Source of the DNA: an uncultured Clostridia bacterium
GTDB lineage: Bacteria; Bacillota; Clostridia; Christensenellales; Borkfalkiaceae
Direction of reading: 5' to 3'
Length of the DNA stretch: 64,000 bases
Assembly: GCA_944336975.1 (NCBI GenBank)
Contig: CALVLH010000005.1
Coordinates: 45,613 to 109,612 of the forward strand
The notes beneath the pieces were generated by a model that was given only the letters and a program-made list of their open reading frames with translations, ran no database searches and had not been told where the DNA came from. Below, piece by piece: positions 6,942 to 15,840 of the stretch. The translations under genes were made by a program, and so were the position numbers. How positions within the stretch are numbered: the stretch's first letter is position 1; each line of letters starts with the position of its first letter.

Positions 6942-8843
6942 TCAACCGATTTCCAGCACGAAGAGCGTTATGCTCAACGGCTCTATTGCGGCAAACGCCG
7001 CGTTTTCCGTGACGACGTAACTCACCTCGTCCCCGTCCGCCGAATTGGCGGCGGTCGCCGAAGTTCCCGCGACGGAGACCTTGCGCACGATGCGGCTGTC
7101 CTCCCGTAAATTGAGCAGGATGCTCTTGGACGAGGGATTGACGATCGCGAGCGTCGCCCGCTTTCCGTCCGCGCTGACCGTCAGCGCATAATCGAGCGCG
7201 GTCGTCTTGTCCGTCTGGCGGATGACCGCTTCCGCGCTGTACGCCTGCATATTCTGCGCGTACGCTTTGAGCGCATACCCCACAGGCGAAAAATACGTTT
7301 CCCGATCGGACGAATAGAGCGCGCTGGGGGCGTTGCTCTTGCTCTCGGTGAATACCGCGTCCGAATAGTTCGCCATGCCGACGACGTCCGCGTTGTCGAT
7401 GAACAAGTTCAGCGAAGCCGCGATGCCGAGCGCGTCGCGTAGCTGAGACTGCCCGTCCCACTCGTAGGCGAATTCGTCAAAGGCGATCTTCACGTGCGCC
7501 GCAGACGGGATCTCGGCGATCAGCCTGCGGTGATTGGCGATGCGCATATCGAGATTGTTGGTCATGGAGAGGATATGCAGGGATGGTTCGTACGAATCGT
7601 CGCTCTGCGCATACAGGTGTTCGCCGATGTAGTCGAGATTGTCCGCGCAGTTTCTGAACATCTGTTCCGTCCATTCGGAGCAGTTGTCTCCGCACCCCGT
7701 GATGAGGATGTCTCCGTCGATCTCCTTCATCGCCTCGGAAAAGGCGTTATGGACGTCCACATATTCGGCAATGGACGTATGTCCGATCTGCCAGTCGCCC
7801 TGCATTTCGTTGCCCACGCACCAATAGCGGATATCGTAAGCGGACTCATGCCCGTTTCCCGCGCGGAGCGCGCCGTATTCGGTGTCCGCCGCGCCGTTGC
7901 AGTATTCCACGAGATCGGCGGCTTCTTCCGCGCTCGAACTGCCCGTGTTCACCGCCATATACGGAATGGCGCCGATGTATTCGCACATCGCGAGGAACTC
8001 GTCCGTGCCCATGTCGTTGGGCTCGATCCTGTCGTAAAATCCCGCCGTTTCCAGCCTGTCGATGTCGTCCTGCACGTCGCCCGTATCGGGGAACCACGCG
8101 AGGTTCCTGCGCGAAGGGCGCCTGTCGCGGTCGCCGATGCCGTCCTTCCACTGATAACCCGAGACGAAGTTCCCGCCCGGCCAGCGGTAGATCGTCCCCG
8201 CAAGGCTCTTCATGGCGTCCAGCGTGTCCCGCCGCATCCCCATGTAATTGTCCGCGGGCATCAGGGAAAGGCTGTCCAGAGCGATTTCACCTTGCGTACA
8301 GGAGAAGCGCACTTCCGTTTCCCCTTCCGCGCCGACCGCCGAAAACGCATATTTTACAAACCCGCCGCTCACCGCGATCTCTTCGGAAAACTCCCCGACC
8401 TGCACGCGCACGGTGCCTTCGCCCTTGGCGTAGAAATATCCGTCGTACATCTCCGCGCCGAGGGAGACCGTCTGGAAGATCGCCGCACCCTCGGGGAGGA
8501 TCGCCGCATATCCGTTTTCCGAATAGCACTCCTCGTCCGCGCCGACTTCGCCCTGCGTTTGCCAGGGGGAAAGCCCCTCTTCGCCGGGGCGATAATAAAA
8601 TTTTCTGTCCTCGATGAGTTCCGCCCAGATGACGCCGTAGATGCACCCGGGGATATGTTCAAGAAATTCACCGTAGATGAGAGGCGAGATCTCGTTCCCC
8701 TTTTCCAGGGAAAGAAACGCGACGTCGTATTCGAGATCGCACTCCGGTTTCTCCGCAGCGGGCGGAGCCTGCGGCACGCATCCCGCGCAGGCGAGCACGC
8801 CCGCGCCGACCGCCGCCGCCAACAGCTTCGTCATTCTTTTCAT
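6942..8843 (-). CDS. GH51-type alpha-L-arabinofuranosidase lipoprotein (paralogue A)
   Basis: A 633-residue protein with lipoprotein signal (MKRMTKLLAAAVG, cysteine in CAGC). The catalytic TIM-barrel region has YRWPGGNFVSGY and VGNEMQGDW, giving predicted acid/base Glu346; the nucleophile is predicted as Glu457 in IAFDEFAYEW. A β-rich N-terminal portion (residues 60-210) resembles a carbohydrate-binding fold, and the C-terminus is a β-sandwich as in GH51. It would release arabinofuranose side chains outside the cell. ATG at 8841-8843 starts two bases past the stop of paralogue B, with GAGGTG just upstream inside that gene. Related activities on other furanosides are possible. Confidence 0.8.
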   Translation of the reverse strand: MKRMTKLLAAAVGAGVLACAGCVPQAPPAAEKPECDLEYDVAFLSLEKGNEISPLIYGEFLEHIPGCIYGVIWAELIEDRKFYYRPGEEGLSPWQTQGEVGADEECYSENGYAAILPEGAAIFQTVSLGAEMYDGYFYAKGEGTVRVQVGEFSEEIAVSGGFVKYAFSAVGAEGETEVRFSCTQGEIALDSLSLMPADNYMGMRRDTLDAMKSLAGTIYRWPGGNFVSGYQWKDGIGDRDRRPSRRNLAWFPDTGDVQDDIDRLETAGFYDRIEPNDMGTDEFLAMCEYIGAIPYMAVNTGSSSAEEAADLVEYCNGAADTEYGALRAGNGHESAYDIRYWCVGNEMQGDWQIGHTSIAEYVDVHNAFSEAMKEIDGDILITGCGDNCSEWTEQMFRNCADNLDYIGEHLYAQSDDSYEPSLHILSMTNNLDMRIANHRRLIAEIPSAAHVKIAFDEFAYEWDGQSQLRDALGIAASLNLFIDNADVVGMANYSDAVFTESKSNAPSALYSSDRETYFSPVGYALKAYAQNMQAYSAEAVIRQTDKTTALDYALTVSADGKRATLAIVNPSSKSILLNLREDSRIVRKVSVAGTSATAANSADGDEVSYVVTENAAFAAIEPLSITLFVLEIG

Positions 8844-8845
8844 GA

Positions 8846-10789
8846 TCACCTCACTTTTACGACGAACACGCTCACGCTCATGGCGGGCGCGACGACGTTT
8901 TTGAGATTCTCCACGCGCTCCGTCCACATTTCCGAACGCGCCGTGGAATTATAGGAATCGTAATAGTCGCCCGTCAGCGTGGTGCGTTCGACGGATAGCG
9001 CCGAATCGAATGCCGCGTTGGTCAGTTTCACCGCATATTCGCTGGGATTGACCACGGCGATCGCATAGGAGGAGCCGTCCTCCGAACGCGTCACGCTCAC
9101 ATCCAATTGCAGCGCTTCCGAATAGCGCACGACGCTCTCCACGCGATAGTCGAACATATAATTGCGGTACATCCCGAGCACATATCCCGCGCCCTGCGTC
9201 ACCGCGCCGAACGGCTCCGTCGTCACGCAACCCTGCGTCGCGTTGACCGTAGAGGAATAACAGCACATCTCGAACACGTCCGAATTGTTGATGACCGCGT
9301 TGAGGAACACGCCGATGCCCATGCCGTCCTTTAATCGGGAGGCGCTCGTCGCCTTGTCGTAAGCGTATTCGGTAAACGCGATCTTCACGTCGCCGTATTG
9401 CGGATATTTCGCGAGGAGCTGTCTGTGATTGGAGATGCGGTACTCGATGTTCGTGCGCATATTGGCAAGATGTTCGAACACGTCGACGTTATCCTGCTGC
9501 GCATACATATGTTCCGCGATGAAATCCATGTTGTTTCCGCAGGAGGCGAACAGCGAATCCGACCAGGTCGAAGAGTTCTCCCCGCTCGCCACGATGAGGA
9601 TGTCGGGATCGACCTCCCGCATCGCCTTCGTGAAGGCGTTGTGGATGTTCACATATTCGGATACGGGAACATGGCCGAGCTGCCAATCGCCGAACATCTC
9701 GTTCCCGACGCCCCAATAGCGGATACCGTAAGGTTCTTCGTGTCCGTTCGCCGCGCGAAGAGCACCGTATTCGGTGGAAACGGCGCCGTTGCAGTATTCC
9801 ACCTGCTGTACCGCCTCCTCGACCGTCCCCAGCCCCGTGTTGACCATCATGAGCGCTTCCGCGCCGAGATAGTCGCACATCGCCATGAACTCGTCCAGAC
9901 CGAAGTCGTTGGGCTCGATCCCGCCGTAAAATCCCAGCCGTTTGAGATTGACAATGTCGGAAGTGATCATCGCCTCTTCGCTCGCAAAATCGCTTTCCAG
10001 CCCCATATAATTGAGGTTTCTGCGCGAAGGGCGCTTGTCGCGGTCGCCGATCCCGTCCCGCCAGTCGTAACCCGAGAGGAAATTCCCGCCCGGCCAGCGG
10101 TAGATGGGACTGTTCAGTTCTTTCAGTTCTTCCAGCGTATCGAGGCGCATCCCGAGATAGTTGTCCTCGGGCATCAGCGAGAGCGAATCGAACCGTCCTT
10201 CCCCTTGCGTCACTTTCAAACGATAGGTCGCTTCCGTCGTCTTGAACGCGCCTTTGAGGGAGTATTCGTATCTGACGAACTGACTTCCCGCGGCGACGGC
10301 GACCGTCGTTTCCGCACTGCCGTTTTCGCCTTCCAGCGAAACGGTCACCGTGCACCCCGCGGGCGAAAGGCAGTAGAAATATCCTTCGTACCCCTTTTCC
10401 TCGACGGGGACGTCTTCCTGATAGATGTCGCCGCCCGCGCGGAGGTATGCCGAGTGTCCGCCCGAATAGCTCGTCTCCGCGTCGCTCGAGACCAGCGACG
10501 CGTCCGTCGTCTTCCACGGAGAAAGCCCGGACGCCCCGACCTCGTAGTAGAACTTGCGGTCGAGCACCTTTTCCGACCAGATCCCGTCGTAGATGCACGT
10601 CTCGATGTGTTCGATGAATTGTCCGTAAATGAGCGGATTGACGTACTCGCCTTTTTCGTTCAGAGAGAAGTTAACGGGAAGAGCGGTGTCGAACGCCTCT
10701 TCCTTTTTCTGCTCTCCGCACGCCGCCGCCGTCACGGCAAAACAGCCGATCAGAAGCGCGCAAATTGTCGTTTTTCCTGTCGTCTTCAT
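8846..10789 (-). CDS. GH51-type alpha-L-arabinofuranosidase lipoprotein (paralogue B)
   Basis: A 647-residue paralogue of the gene at 6942-8843 in the same order of domains: lipoprotein signal (cysteine in TAAAC), N-terminal β-rich region, catalytic barrel with YRWPGGNFLSGY, GVGNEMFGDW (acid/base Glu364) and IAFTEYAYD (nucleophile Glu474), and C-terminal β-sandwich. The segment GIGDRDKRPSRRNL is shared almost exactly with paralogue A. It begins in an ATGA overlap with the GH2 stop, so it is translationally coupled. Two tandem copies suggest duplication followed by specialisation, perhaps for different linkages or acceptor chains; this cannot be decided from sequence. Start set at MKTTGK, the residue run that opens the signal peptide. 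Confidence 0.8.
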   Translation of the reverse strand: MKTTGKTTICALLIGCFAVTAAACGEQKKEEAFDTALPVNFSLNEKGEYVNPLIYGQFIEHIETCIYDGIWSEKVLDRKFYYEVGASGLSPWKTTDASLVSSDAETSYSGGHSAYLRAGGDIYQEDVPVEEKGYEGYFYCLSPAGCTVTVSLEGENGSAETTVAVAAGSQFVRYEYSLKGAFKTTEATYRLKVTQGEGRFDSLSLMPEDNYLGMRLDTLEELKELNSPIYRWPGGNFLSGYDWRDGIGDRDKRPSRRNLNYMGLESDFASEEAMITSDIVNLKRLGFYGGIEPNDFGLDEFMAMCDYLGAEALMMVNTGLGTVEEAVQQVEYCNGAVSTEYGALRAANGHEEPYGIRYWGVGNEMFGDWQLGHVPVSEYVNIHNAFTKAMREVDPDILIVASGENSSTWSDSLFASCGNNMDFIAEHMYAQQDNVDVFEHLANMRTNIEYRISNHRQLLAKYPQYGDVKIAFTEYAYDKATSASRLKDGMGIGVFLNAVINNSDVFEMCCYSSTVNATQGCVTTEPFGAVTQGAGYVLGMYRNYMFDYRVESVVRYSEALQLDVSVTRSEDGSSYAIAVVNPSEYAVKLTNAAFDSALSVERTTLTGDYYDSYNSTARSEMWTERVENLKNVVAPAMSVSVFVVKVR

Positions 10790-12513
10790 CCTGTTTTCCT
10801 CATGCTTTCCGCACGCCTTTGCGCGCCTTCGGGAGAAAAGATCTCGCGGATCACGTCCGTCGGGAGTTTGGGGACGCGGTCTGCGGTCAGAAGGCCGTTG
10901 ACTTCCTGCTGTACGTCGGTGAGCTGCGTATAACAGCACCCGCACACATAAGGGATCGCCTGAACGGTATCCGCGATTGCTCGCACCCGCTTCGCATACG
11001 CCGCCACGTCGGAGGCGTTCGCGCCGTATCCCCAGCCTTCCGCGCCGTCGATCGCGACGCCGCCGTATTCGGAGATCATCACGGGCTGACCGCGGTAACG
11101 GTATCCGTCCGCAAACGCCTTGCCGTAGAAGTTGGTGTTGATCTTCTTGTCGGTCACGACGTGATCTTTGACCGCATATTCCCGACGGAAGGTCTCGGGA
11201 TCCTGTTCGTATTCGTGCAGGGACAGAATGTCGCTGTTGAGATGGCTCCACCCGTCGTTGGTGATGACGGGACGGCCGTCCATGGCGCGCACTCTTTTTT
11301 CCACGCTCTCCACATACGCCTGTTGTTCGGCGCTGTCCTTGATGGAGTACACCCCCCACGTCTCGTTGAACAGGAGCCAGCAGATGACGCTGGGATGATT
11401 GCGGAGCTGAAGGACGATCGCCTGCGCGTCGCGGGTGAATTCGTCGCGCATCTTCGCGTCGAAGATGTACGCGCTGGGGATCTCCCCCCAGACGTATAAG
11501 CCGAGTTTGTCGCAAAGATAGTAGAAGATATGGCTTTCCACCTTCTGATGTTTGCGCACGCCGTTGAATCCCATGCGTTTGATGAGCTCCACGTCCTTTT
11601 CGAGCGCTTCCTCGTCGGGCGCGGTGAGCATGGTATCCGGCCAATAGCCCTGATCGAGGATCATCTGCTGATATTCCCGTTTTCCGTTGATATATACGCC
11701 GTCCTCGCGCAGGGAGATCTCGCGGATCCCGAAATAGGTGTACACCTCGTCGGCGGGCTCGCCCGCGACGCGGATCTTCATCGTATAGAGGTGCGGCGAT
11801 CCCGCGCTCCACAGCTTGGGCGAAGAAATCCTGACGCTCCCTTCCGCCTTGCTCCCGCGGGGCAGGACGCCCGCCGCGACGCGCTTTTCTCCGTCGAAGA
11901 TCTCGAACCGCGTTTCCGCCTCGCCGCTCAATTCGCATTCGAGACGCACCGTCCCGTCCGCCGAAGCGTCCGTGCGGAAGCGTTTCAGATAGGTCTCGCC
12001 CGCGTATTCCAGCCATACGGGCTTCCAGATGCCCGTCGTCTGCACATACCAGCATTCATAACTCGCCGTCTTCGCGCGCTGTTTGCCGCGGAGCTGCGAT
12101 TTGCTGAGGCTGTCCAGCACGCCGACCGTGATGACGTTCTCGCCTTCCTTCACATAGGGCGTGACGTCGAGACAAAATTCCGTGTACCCGCCCTTATGCT
12201 CGCCCGCAAACGCGCCGTTCACATAGACGGACGCGAAATAATCCACCGCCTCGAAATGCAGCAGTACCCTGCCGCGGTGCGCGCGGACGGGAAAGGTGCG
12301 GCGGTACCACACGCATCCGTGCACGCTTTCGTCGCCGATCCCGCTCGCCTTGCACTCATAGCTGTAAGGGACGACGATCTTGCGGTCGAACGCGGGCTTC
12401 GCCGTTTCTTCGTCCGCCATGCAAAATTCCCATTGTCCGCACAAAAAGAGATAGTCTTTGCGCTCAAACTGAGGATTGGGGCAATATTTCCCGTAATTTC
12501 CGATTGCGTTCAT
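10786..12513 (-). CDS. GH2 beta-glycosidase (beta-glucuronidase/beta-galactosidase type), cytoplasmic
   Basis: A 575-residue glycoside hydrolase family 2 protein without a signal peptide. It has the N-terminal jelly-roll (about 1-180), an immunoglobulin-like domain (about 180-275) and a TIM barrel with acid/base Glu384 in LLFNETWG and nucleophile Glu482 in ISEYGG. The compact length resembles β-glucuronidases more than large β-galactosidases, but I do not see enough to fix the substrate. It would cut imported oligosaccharides inside the cell. Its ATG shares one base with the stop of the upstream permease (TGATG), and it overlaps the next gene by four bases, so it lies firmly within the operon. 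Confidence 0.8.
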   Translation of the reverse strand: MNAIGNYGKYCPNPQFERKDYLFLCGQWEFCMADEETAKPAFDRKIVVPYSYECKASGIGDESVHGCVWYRRTFPVRAHRGRVLLHFEAVDYFASVYVNGAFAGEHKGGYTEFCLDVTPYVKEGENVITVGVLDSLSKSQLRGKQRAKTASYECWYVQTTGIWKPVWLEYAGETYLKRFRTDASADGTVRLECELSGEAETRFEIFDGEKRVAAGVLPRGSKAEGSVRISSPKLWSAGSPHLYTMKIRVAGEPADEVYTYFGIREISLREDGVYINGKREYQQMILDQGYWPDTMLTAPDEEALEKDVELIKRMGFNGVRKHQKVESHIFYYLCDKLGLYVWGEIPSAYIFDAKMRDEFTRDAQAIVLQLRNHPSVICWLLFNETWGVYSIKDSAEQQAYVESVEKRVRAMDGRPVITNDGWSHLNSDILSLHEYEQDPETFRREYAVKDHVVTDKKINTNFYGKAFADGYRYRGQPVMISEYGGVAIDGAEGWGYGANASDVAAYAKRVRAIADTVQAIPYVCGCCYTQLTDVQQEVNGLLTADRVPKLPTDVIREIFSPEGAQRRAESMRKTG

Positions 12514-13388
12514 CAGCCCTTGATCCCTCCTATCGAAATGCCTTTGATAAAATATTTTTGTCCCAGCAGGAAAATGATGAGGATGGGAAGCGCGGAAAGC
12601 ACCGCCCCCGCCATCTGCTTCCCGTACTGATGCGCATAGCTGCCCGAAAAGGTCGCGAGCCCCGCCGTGAGGGTACGCGTTTCCGCGGAATTGGTCACGA
12701 TGAGCGGCCAGACGTAATCGTTCCAGTTGCCCTGGAAGGAGAAAATGGCGAGCGTCACGAGGACGGGCGCACACATGGGCAGAACGATGTGAAAATAGAT
12801 CTGAAATTCGTTTGCGCCGTCCATCTTCGCCGCTTCGTCGTATGCCATGGGAAGCCCGCGCATGAACTGACGCAGCATGAACACGCCGAACACGCCGCCC
12901 AGCCCCGGCAGGATCATGGAGAACATATTGTCCACGAGCCCGAGTTTGTCGATGATGATGTAGTTGGGGATCATGTTGATGACCCCGGGGATCATCATCG
13001 AGGACATCCCCAGCCAGAACATCGCCTCTCTGCCCTTGAATTTCAGGCGGGAGAAAGCGAACGCCGCCAGCGAAGAGACCGCGAGATAGAGCACGACGTA
13101 CACCACCGCGATCTTGAAACTGTTCCAAAACCAGCGCAGGATGGGAACGTTGCGGTTGCCCATGATGCTGATGTAGTTTTCCAGCGTGACCTCTTTGGGA
13201 AAGAGCGTGACGTTTGCGTCCAGCACTTCCGTTTCGAACTTGAAAGAAGTCGCCACTGCCCACAGCGACGGGATGAGCACGGTCAGCGCGCACAGGAGCA
13301 ACAACACATAGAACATAACTTCCGTCGCGATCATCGCGGGAGAATGATTTTTGCGATAATGCCTGAGTTTTTCGATTACGTTCGTCAT
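12513..13388 (-). CDS. CUT1 sugar ABC transporter permease, MalG type
   Basis: A 291-residue inner-membrane permease with six predicted transmembrane segments. The EAA loop that contacts the ATPase is clear: EAAKMDGANEFQIYFHIVLP, about residues 185-204. The N-terminus is cytoplasmic and basic. It forms the channel with the MalF-type permease encoded one base upstream and the binding protein at 14374-15654. The oligosaccharide carried is probably the product of the surface glycosidases encoded downstream. No ATPase gene is in the operon; the MsmX-type protein at the window's left edge is the likely motor. Confidence 0.9.
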   Translation of the reverse strand: MTNVIEKLRHYRKNHSPAMIATEVMFYVLLLLCALTVLIPSLWAVATSFKFETEVLDANVTLFPKEVTLENYISIMGNRNVPILRWFWNSFKIAVVYVVLYLAVSSLAAFAFSRLKFKGREAMFWLGMSSMMIPGVINMIPNYIIIDKLGLVDNMFSMILPGLGGVFGVFMLRQFMRGLPMAYDEAAKMDGANEFQIYFHIVLPMCAPVLVTLAIFSFQGNWNDYVWPLIVTNSAETRTLTAGLATFSGSYAHQYGKQMAGAVLSALPILIIFLLGQKYFIKGISIGGIKG

Positions 13389-13389
13389 A

Positions 13390-14304
13390 TCAGTCCTCCG
13401 CGTCGTCCGCGACCTGCAGCTTGAACGAAAGCACGGTGAACACGAGCATGATCGCGCCGAACACGAGCGCCATCGCGCAGGCTCTGCCGAAGTTGTTCAC
13501 GCCGCCGAACGCCGTGTTGTAGATGACCATCATCGCCGTCGTGGTGCCGTAATTGGGCCCGCCCGCCGTCAGGACCTGCGCCTGACCGAGCATATTGAAA
13601 CTGCCGATGGTCGTCATGACGAGGGTATAGAACACCGTGCGGCGGATACAGGGCAACGTGATGGAAAAGAACTTGGTGACCGGCCCCGCGCCGTCCAGCG
13701 TTGCCGCTTCGAGGATCTCCTGCGGCACGTTCGCGATGCCCGCGACATACAGGATCATATTCCCCCCGATCCCCCACCACGAGGAGAGCAGGAAGATGGA
13801 GATCCACGCATAGGGCATCTGCGTGATCCAGGGGATCTCGACGCCCAGATAGTGATTGATGATGCCGGAATTGGTATCCAGCAGGAAATTCCAGAGGATA
13901 CACACCGTCGTGATGGACAGGATGGTCGGGAAGTAGAAGAATCCCATCGAGAACTTTCTCACCGCCTTGCAACGCGTAACGAGAAGCGCGACCAGCATCG
14001 GCACGGCGATAAGGATGGGCGTTTCCACCACCACGAAGAGGAGCGTATGCAGGACGCCGTTCCAGAAATCGGAAGCGACCTGTCCCGAACCGATCAGCCC
14101 GAACAGAAGTTTGAAGTTGTTCAGCCCGTACCATTCCATCGGCGTGGCATAATCCCATTTGGTGAAACTGATGATCACGCTCATCACGAGGGGAACGAGT
14201 CCGAATACTATAAAGAGGATCATGAACGGGGCGACGAACAGATACGGTACGACGACCGAGAACCCCCGTTTCCCCTCTCCTTTCGCTTTGATCGCTTTTT
14301 CCAT
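13390..14304 (-). CDS. CUT1 sugar ABC transporter permease, MalF/UgpA type
   Basis: A 304-residue permease with six predicted membrane spans and an EAA loop, EAATLDGAGPVTKFFSITLP. It pairs with the MalG-type protein; the two genes are one base apart. The N-terminal 20 residues are lysine-rich and cytoplasmic. A GGAGGATGAGAA-like site precedes the ATG. The 69-bp gap to the upstream binding-protein gene holds a strong stem-loop (14338-14361), which may set a higher level for the binding protein than for the permeases, a common arrangement. Confidence 0.9.
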   Translation of the reverse strand: MEKAIKAKGEGKRGFSVVVPYLFVAPFMILFIVFGLVPLVMSVIISFTKWDYATPMEWYGLNNFKLLFGLIGSGQVASDFWNGVLHTLLFVVVETPILIAVPMLVALLVTRCKAVRKFSMGFFYFPTILSITTVCILWNFLLDTNSGIINHYLGVEIPWITQMPYAWISIFLLSSWWGIGGNMILYVAGIANVPQEILEAATLDGAGPVTKFFSITLPCIRRTVFYTLVMTTIGSFNMLGQAQVLTAGGPNYGTTTAMMVIYNTAFGGVNNFGRACAMALVFGAIMLVFTVLSFKLQVADDAED

Positions 14305-14337
14305 TTCTCATCCTCCGTCCTTATTCTGCGGCGTACG

Positions 14338-14361
14338 GTCTCCGCGGGTCCCCGCGGAGAC
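14338..14361 (-). terminator. Stem-loop between binding-protein and permease genes
   Basis: Eleven-base complementary arms (14338-14348 with 14351-14361) form a GC-rich hairpin but no T-run follows on the minus strand. It is more likely an mRNA-stabilising 3' structure or weak attenuator for the binding-protein message than a full terminator. Confidence 0.5.
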
Positions 14362-14373
14362 TTCCGCCGTTTG

Positions 14374-15654
14374 TCAGAGCTCTGCGTCCGTGACCCATGC
14401 CTTGAAGTCGGCGGCCGCGGTGTCGAGAGCCTTTTGGGGGGCATAGATCCCGGAGAGCGCGTTGGAAACGCCTACTCCCATGCCGTTATACGCTTCGTAC
14501 CAATATTTATATTCGATCTCGCCGAGCGTCGCGGTATATGCCATTTCCGTAAACGCGGCGAGCGGTTCGAGCGCTTTGTATTCCTCCGTCTCGTGGATGG
14601 ATTTGAGCGCGGGCACCTGCCCCGCCTTCGCCCATTCGATGGAGTTCTCGTTCACATAGCGCATGAAGGTGTAGCACGCTTCTTTGATCGTATCCGTCGT
14701 GACCGTGTTCTTCATGAGGGTGAACTGATGCGAGCCCGCAAAGTTGGTCTGCCCTTCGCCGACCGATTCGGGACAGGGCGCGACGCCGATGTTGGAGTCG
14801 GGATTGTCCAGCAGCCCGAAGGTGTTGATCACCCACGGCCCGTCGAAATAGAACACCGATTTCCCCTGCGTGAAGAGGGTGAAATCGCCGCCCGAACCCA
14901 CGTTCTCGGGCGAAACGGGCGAGGAACCGTAGATGAGATCGGAAAGATATTGCAATTTCTCCACCGCCGTCGCCGAATTGAAGGTCGGGTTGTAGTTTTC
15001 GTCGAACATGGAGCCGCCCGCGCTGTAAAGCATATTCAGGAACACGTCTTTGGTGATGGAGTACATGGAAGGCACCGCATACCCGTAAACGCCGTCCTTG
15101 GTCTTGTCCTTGCAGACCTGATAGAATTCTTCCCACGTTTCGGGCAGTTCGTCTTCCGAGATGAGGTCTTTGTTATAATACATCGCCGTCGGATGGACGT
15201 CGATCGGGAAGCCGTAACGCACGCCGTCCAGCACGCCGCCGTTCCACGCCGCGGGAATGTACTCCTCTGCCGTCACGTCGAGGAACTCTTCGATCCCGTC
15301 CATGGGCAGGAAGATGTTCCTCTCGTTCATGCCCGCGATACGCGACGCGGACATCGCCACGATGTGGGGCGCCGATTTGAGGTTGGAACTCGTCGTCGTC
15401 AGTTTGGTGAACAGGGTGTCCCAAGGGATCTTGTCCGCAACGACCATGATCTTTTCTTCCGCATATTCCGTATTAAAACGCTCGACGATCTTGTCCATCG
15501 TCTCCCCGTCCGTACCCGTGAACCCGTTCCAGAAACGGATGACGGTGAATCCGTTGGGATTCTCCTCTCCCGACCCGTCCTGACAACCGAACAGACAGGT
15601 CAGAGAAAGCACCCCCGTCAACATCAACCCTAATACTTTCGCTAATTTTTTCAT
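14374..15654 (-). CDS. Sugar-binding lipoprotein of a CUT1 ABC importer
   Basis: A 426-residue extracellular solute-binding protein of the family that includes maltose- and glycerol-phosphate-binding proteins. The signal peptide ends in a clean lipobox, LFGC (cysteine about residue 24). Family features include an N-terminal β-strand VIRFWNGFTG and DSNIGVAPCPES in the second lobe. It is the first gene of the glycan operon and follows a TATAAT promoter at 15682-15710. It would capture oligosaccharides released at the surface and pass them to the permeases. The ligand is unknown; arabino- or fructo-oligosaccharides are suggested by the enzymes downstream. Confidence 0.9.
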   Translation of the reverse strand: MKKLAKVLGLMLTGVLSLTCLFGCQDGSGEENPNGFTVIRFWNGFTGTDGETMDKIVERFNTEYAEEKIMVVADKIPWDTLFTKLTTTSSNLKSAPHIVAMSASRIAGMNERNIFLPMDGIEEFLDVTAEEYIPAAWNGGVLDGVRYGFPIDVHPTAMYYNKDLISEDELPETWEEFYQVCKDKTKDGVYGYAVPSMYSITKDVFLNMLYSAGGSMFDENYNPTFNSATAVEKLQYLSDLIYGSSPVSPENVGSGGDFTLFTQGKSVFYFDGPWVINTFGLLDNPDSNIGVAPCPESVGEGQTNFAGSHQFTLMKNTVTTDTIKEACYTFMRYVNENSIEWAKAGQVPALKSIHETEEYKALEPLAAFTEMAYTATLGEIEYKYWYEAYNGMGVGVSNALSGIYAPQKALDTAAADFKAWVTDAEL

Positions 15655-15681
15655 AATTGGCCTCCTTATCCTTGCAATTGG

Positions 15682-15710
15682 ATTATAGCACGCTTTTCCT
15701 TCCGTGAAAA
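15682..15710 (-). promoter_or_regulatory. Glycan operon promoter
   Basis: On the minus strand TTTTCA (15705-15710), 17 bases, TATAAT (15682-15687), then a GGAGG-containing leader to the ATG at 15654. Confidence 0.75.
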
Positions 15711-15720
15711 CCGTCGGTTT
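15708..15720. promoter_or_regulatory. Candidate operator overlapping the glycan operon -35
   Basis: The 13-bp palindrome AAACCG-T-CGGTTT overlaps three bases of the -35 hexamer. A repressor bound here would block the promoter. A related AAACCG-TT-CGGTTT lies at 6929-6942, over the stop codon of the GH51 paralogue A gene. The binding protein is unknown; the operon's own ArsR-type regulator is one candidate. Confidence 0.4.
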
Positions 15721-15773
15721 ATATAGATTACAGACCTTTTATTTCCGACAAATCGGTATTAAATAAATCGAAA

Positions 15774-15820
15774 TAAAAAAACGGACCGAGGGTGACTTTC
15801 TCCCCCTGTCCGCTTTTTGC
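15774..15820 (-). terminator. Terminator of rtcB
   Basis: An imperfect hairpin with CGGAC/GTCCG ends and G/C-rich inner pairing is followed on the minus strand by seven T residues. A-runs and T-runs on both sides make it possibly bidirectional. Confidence 0.65.
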
Positions 15821-15840
15821 CGTAAAATAATCCTTCGCGC

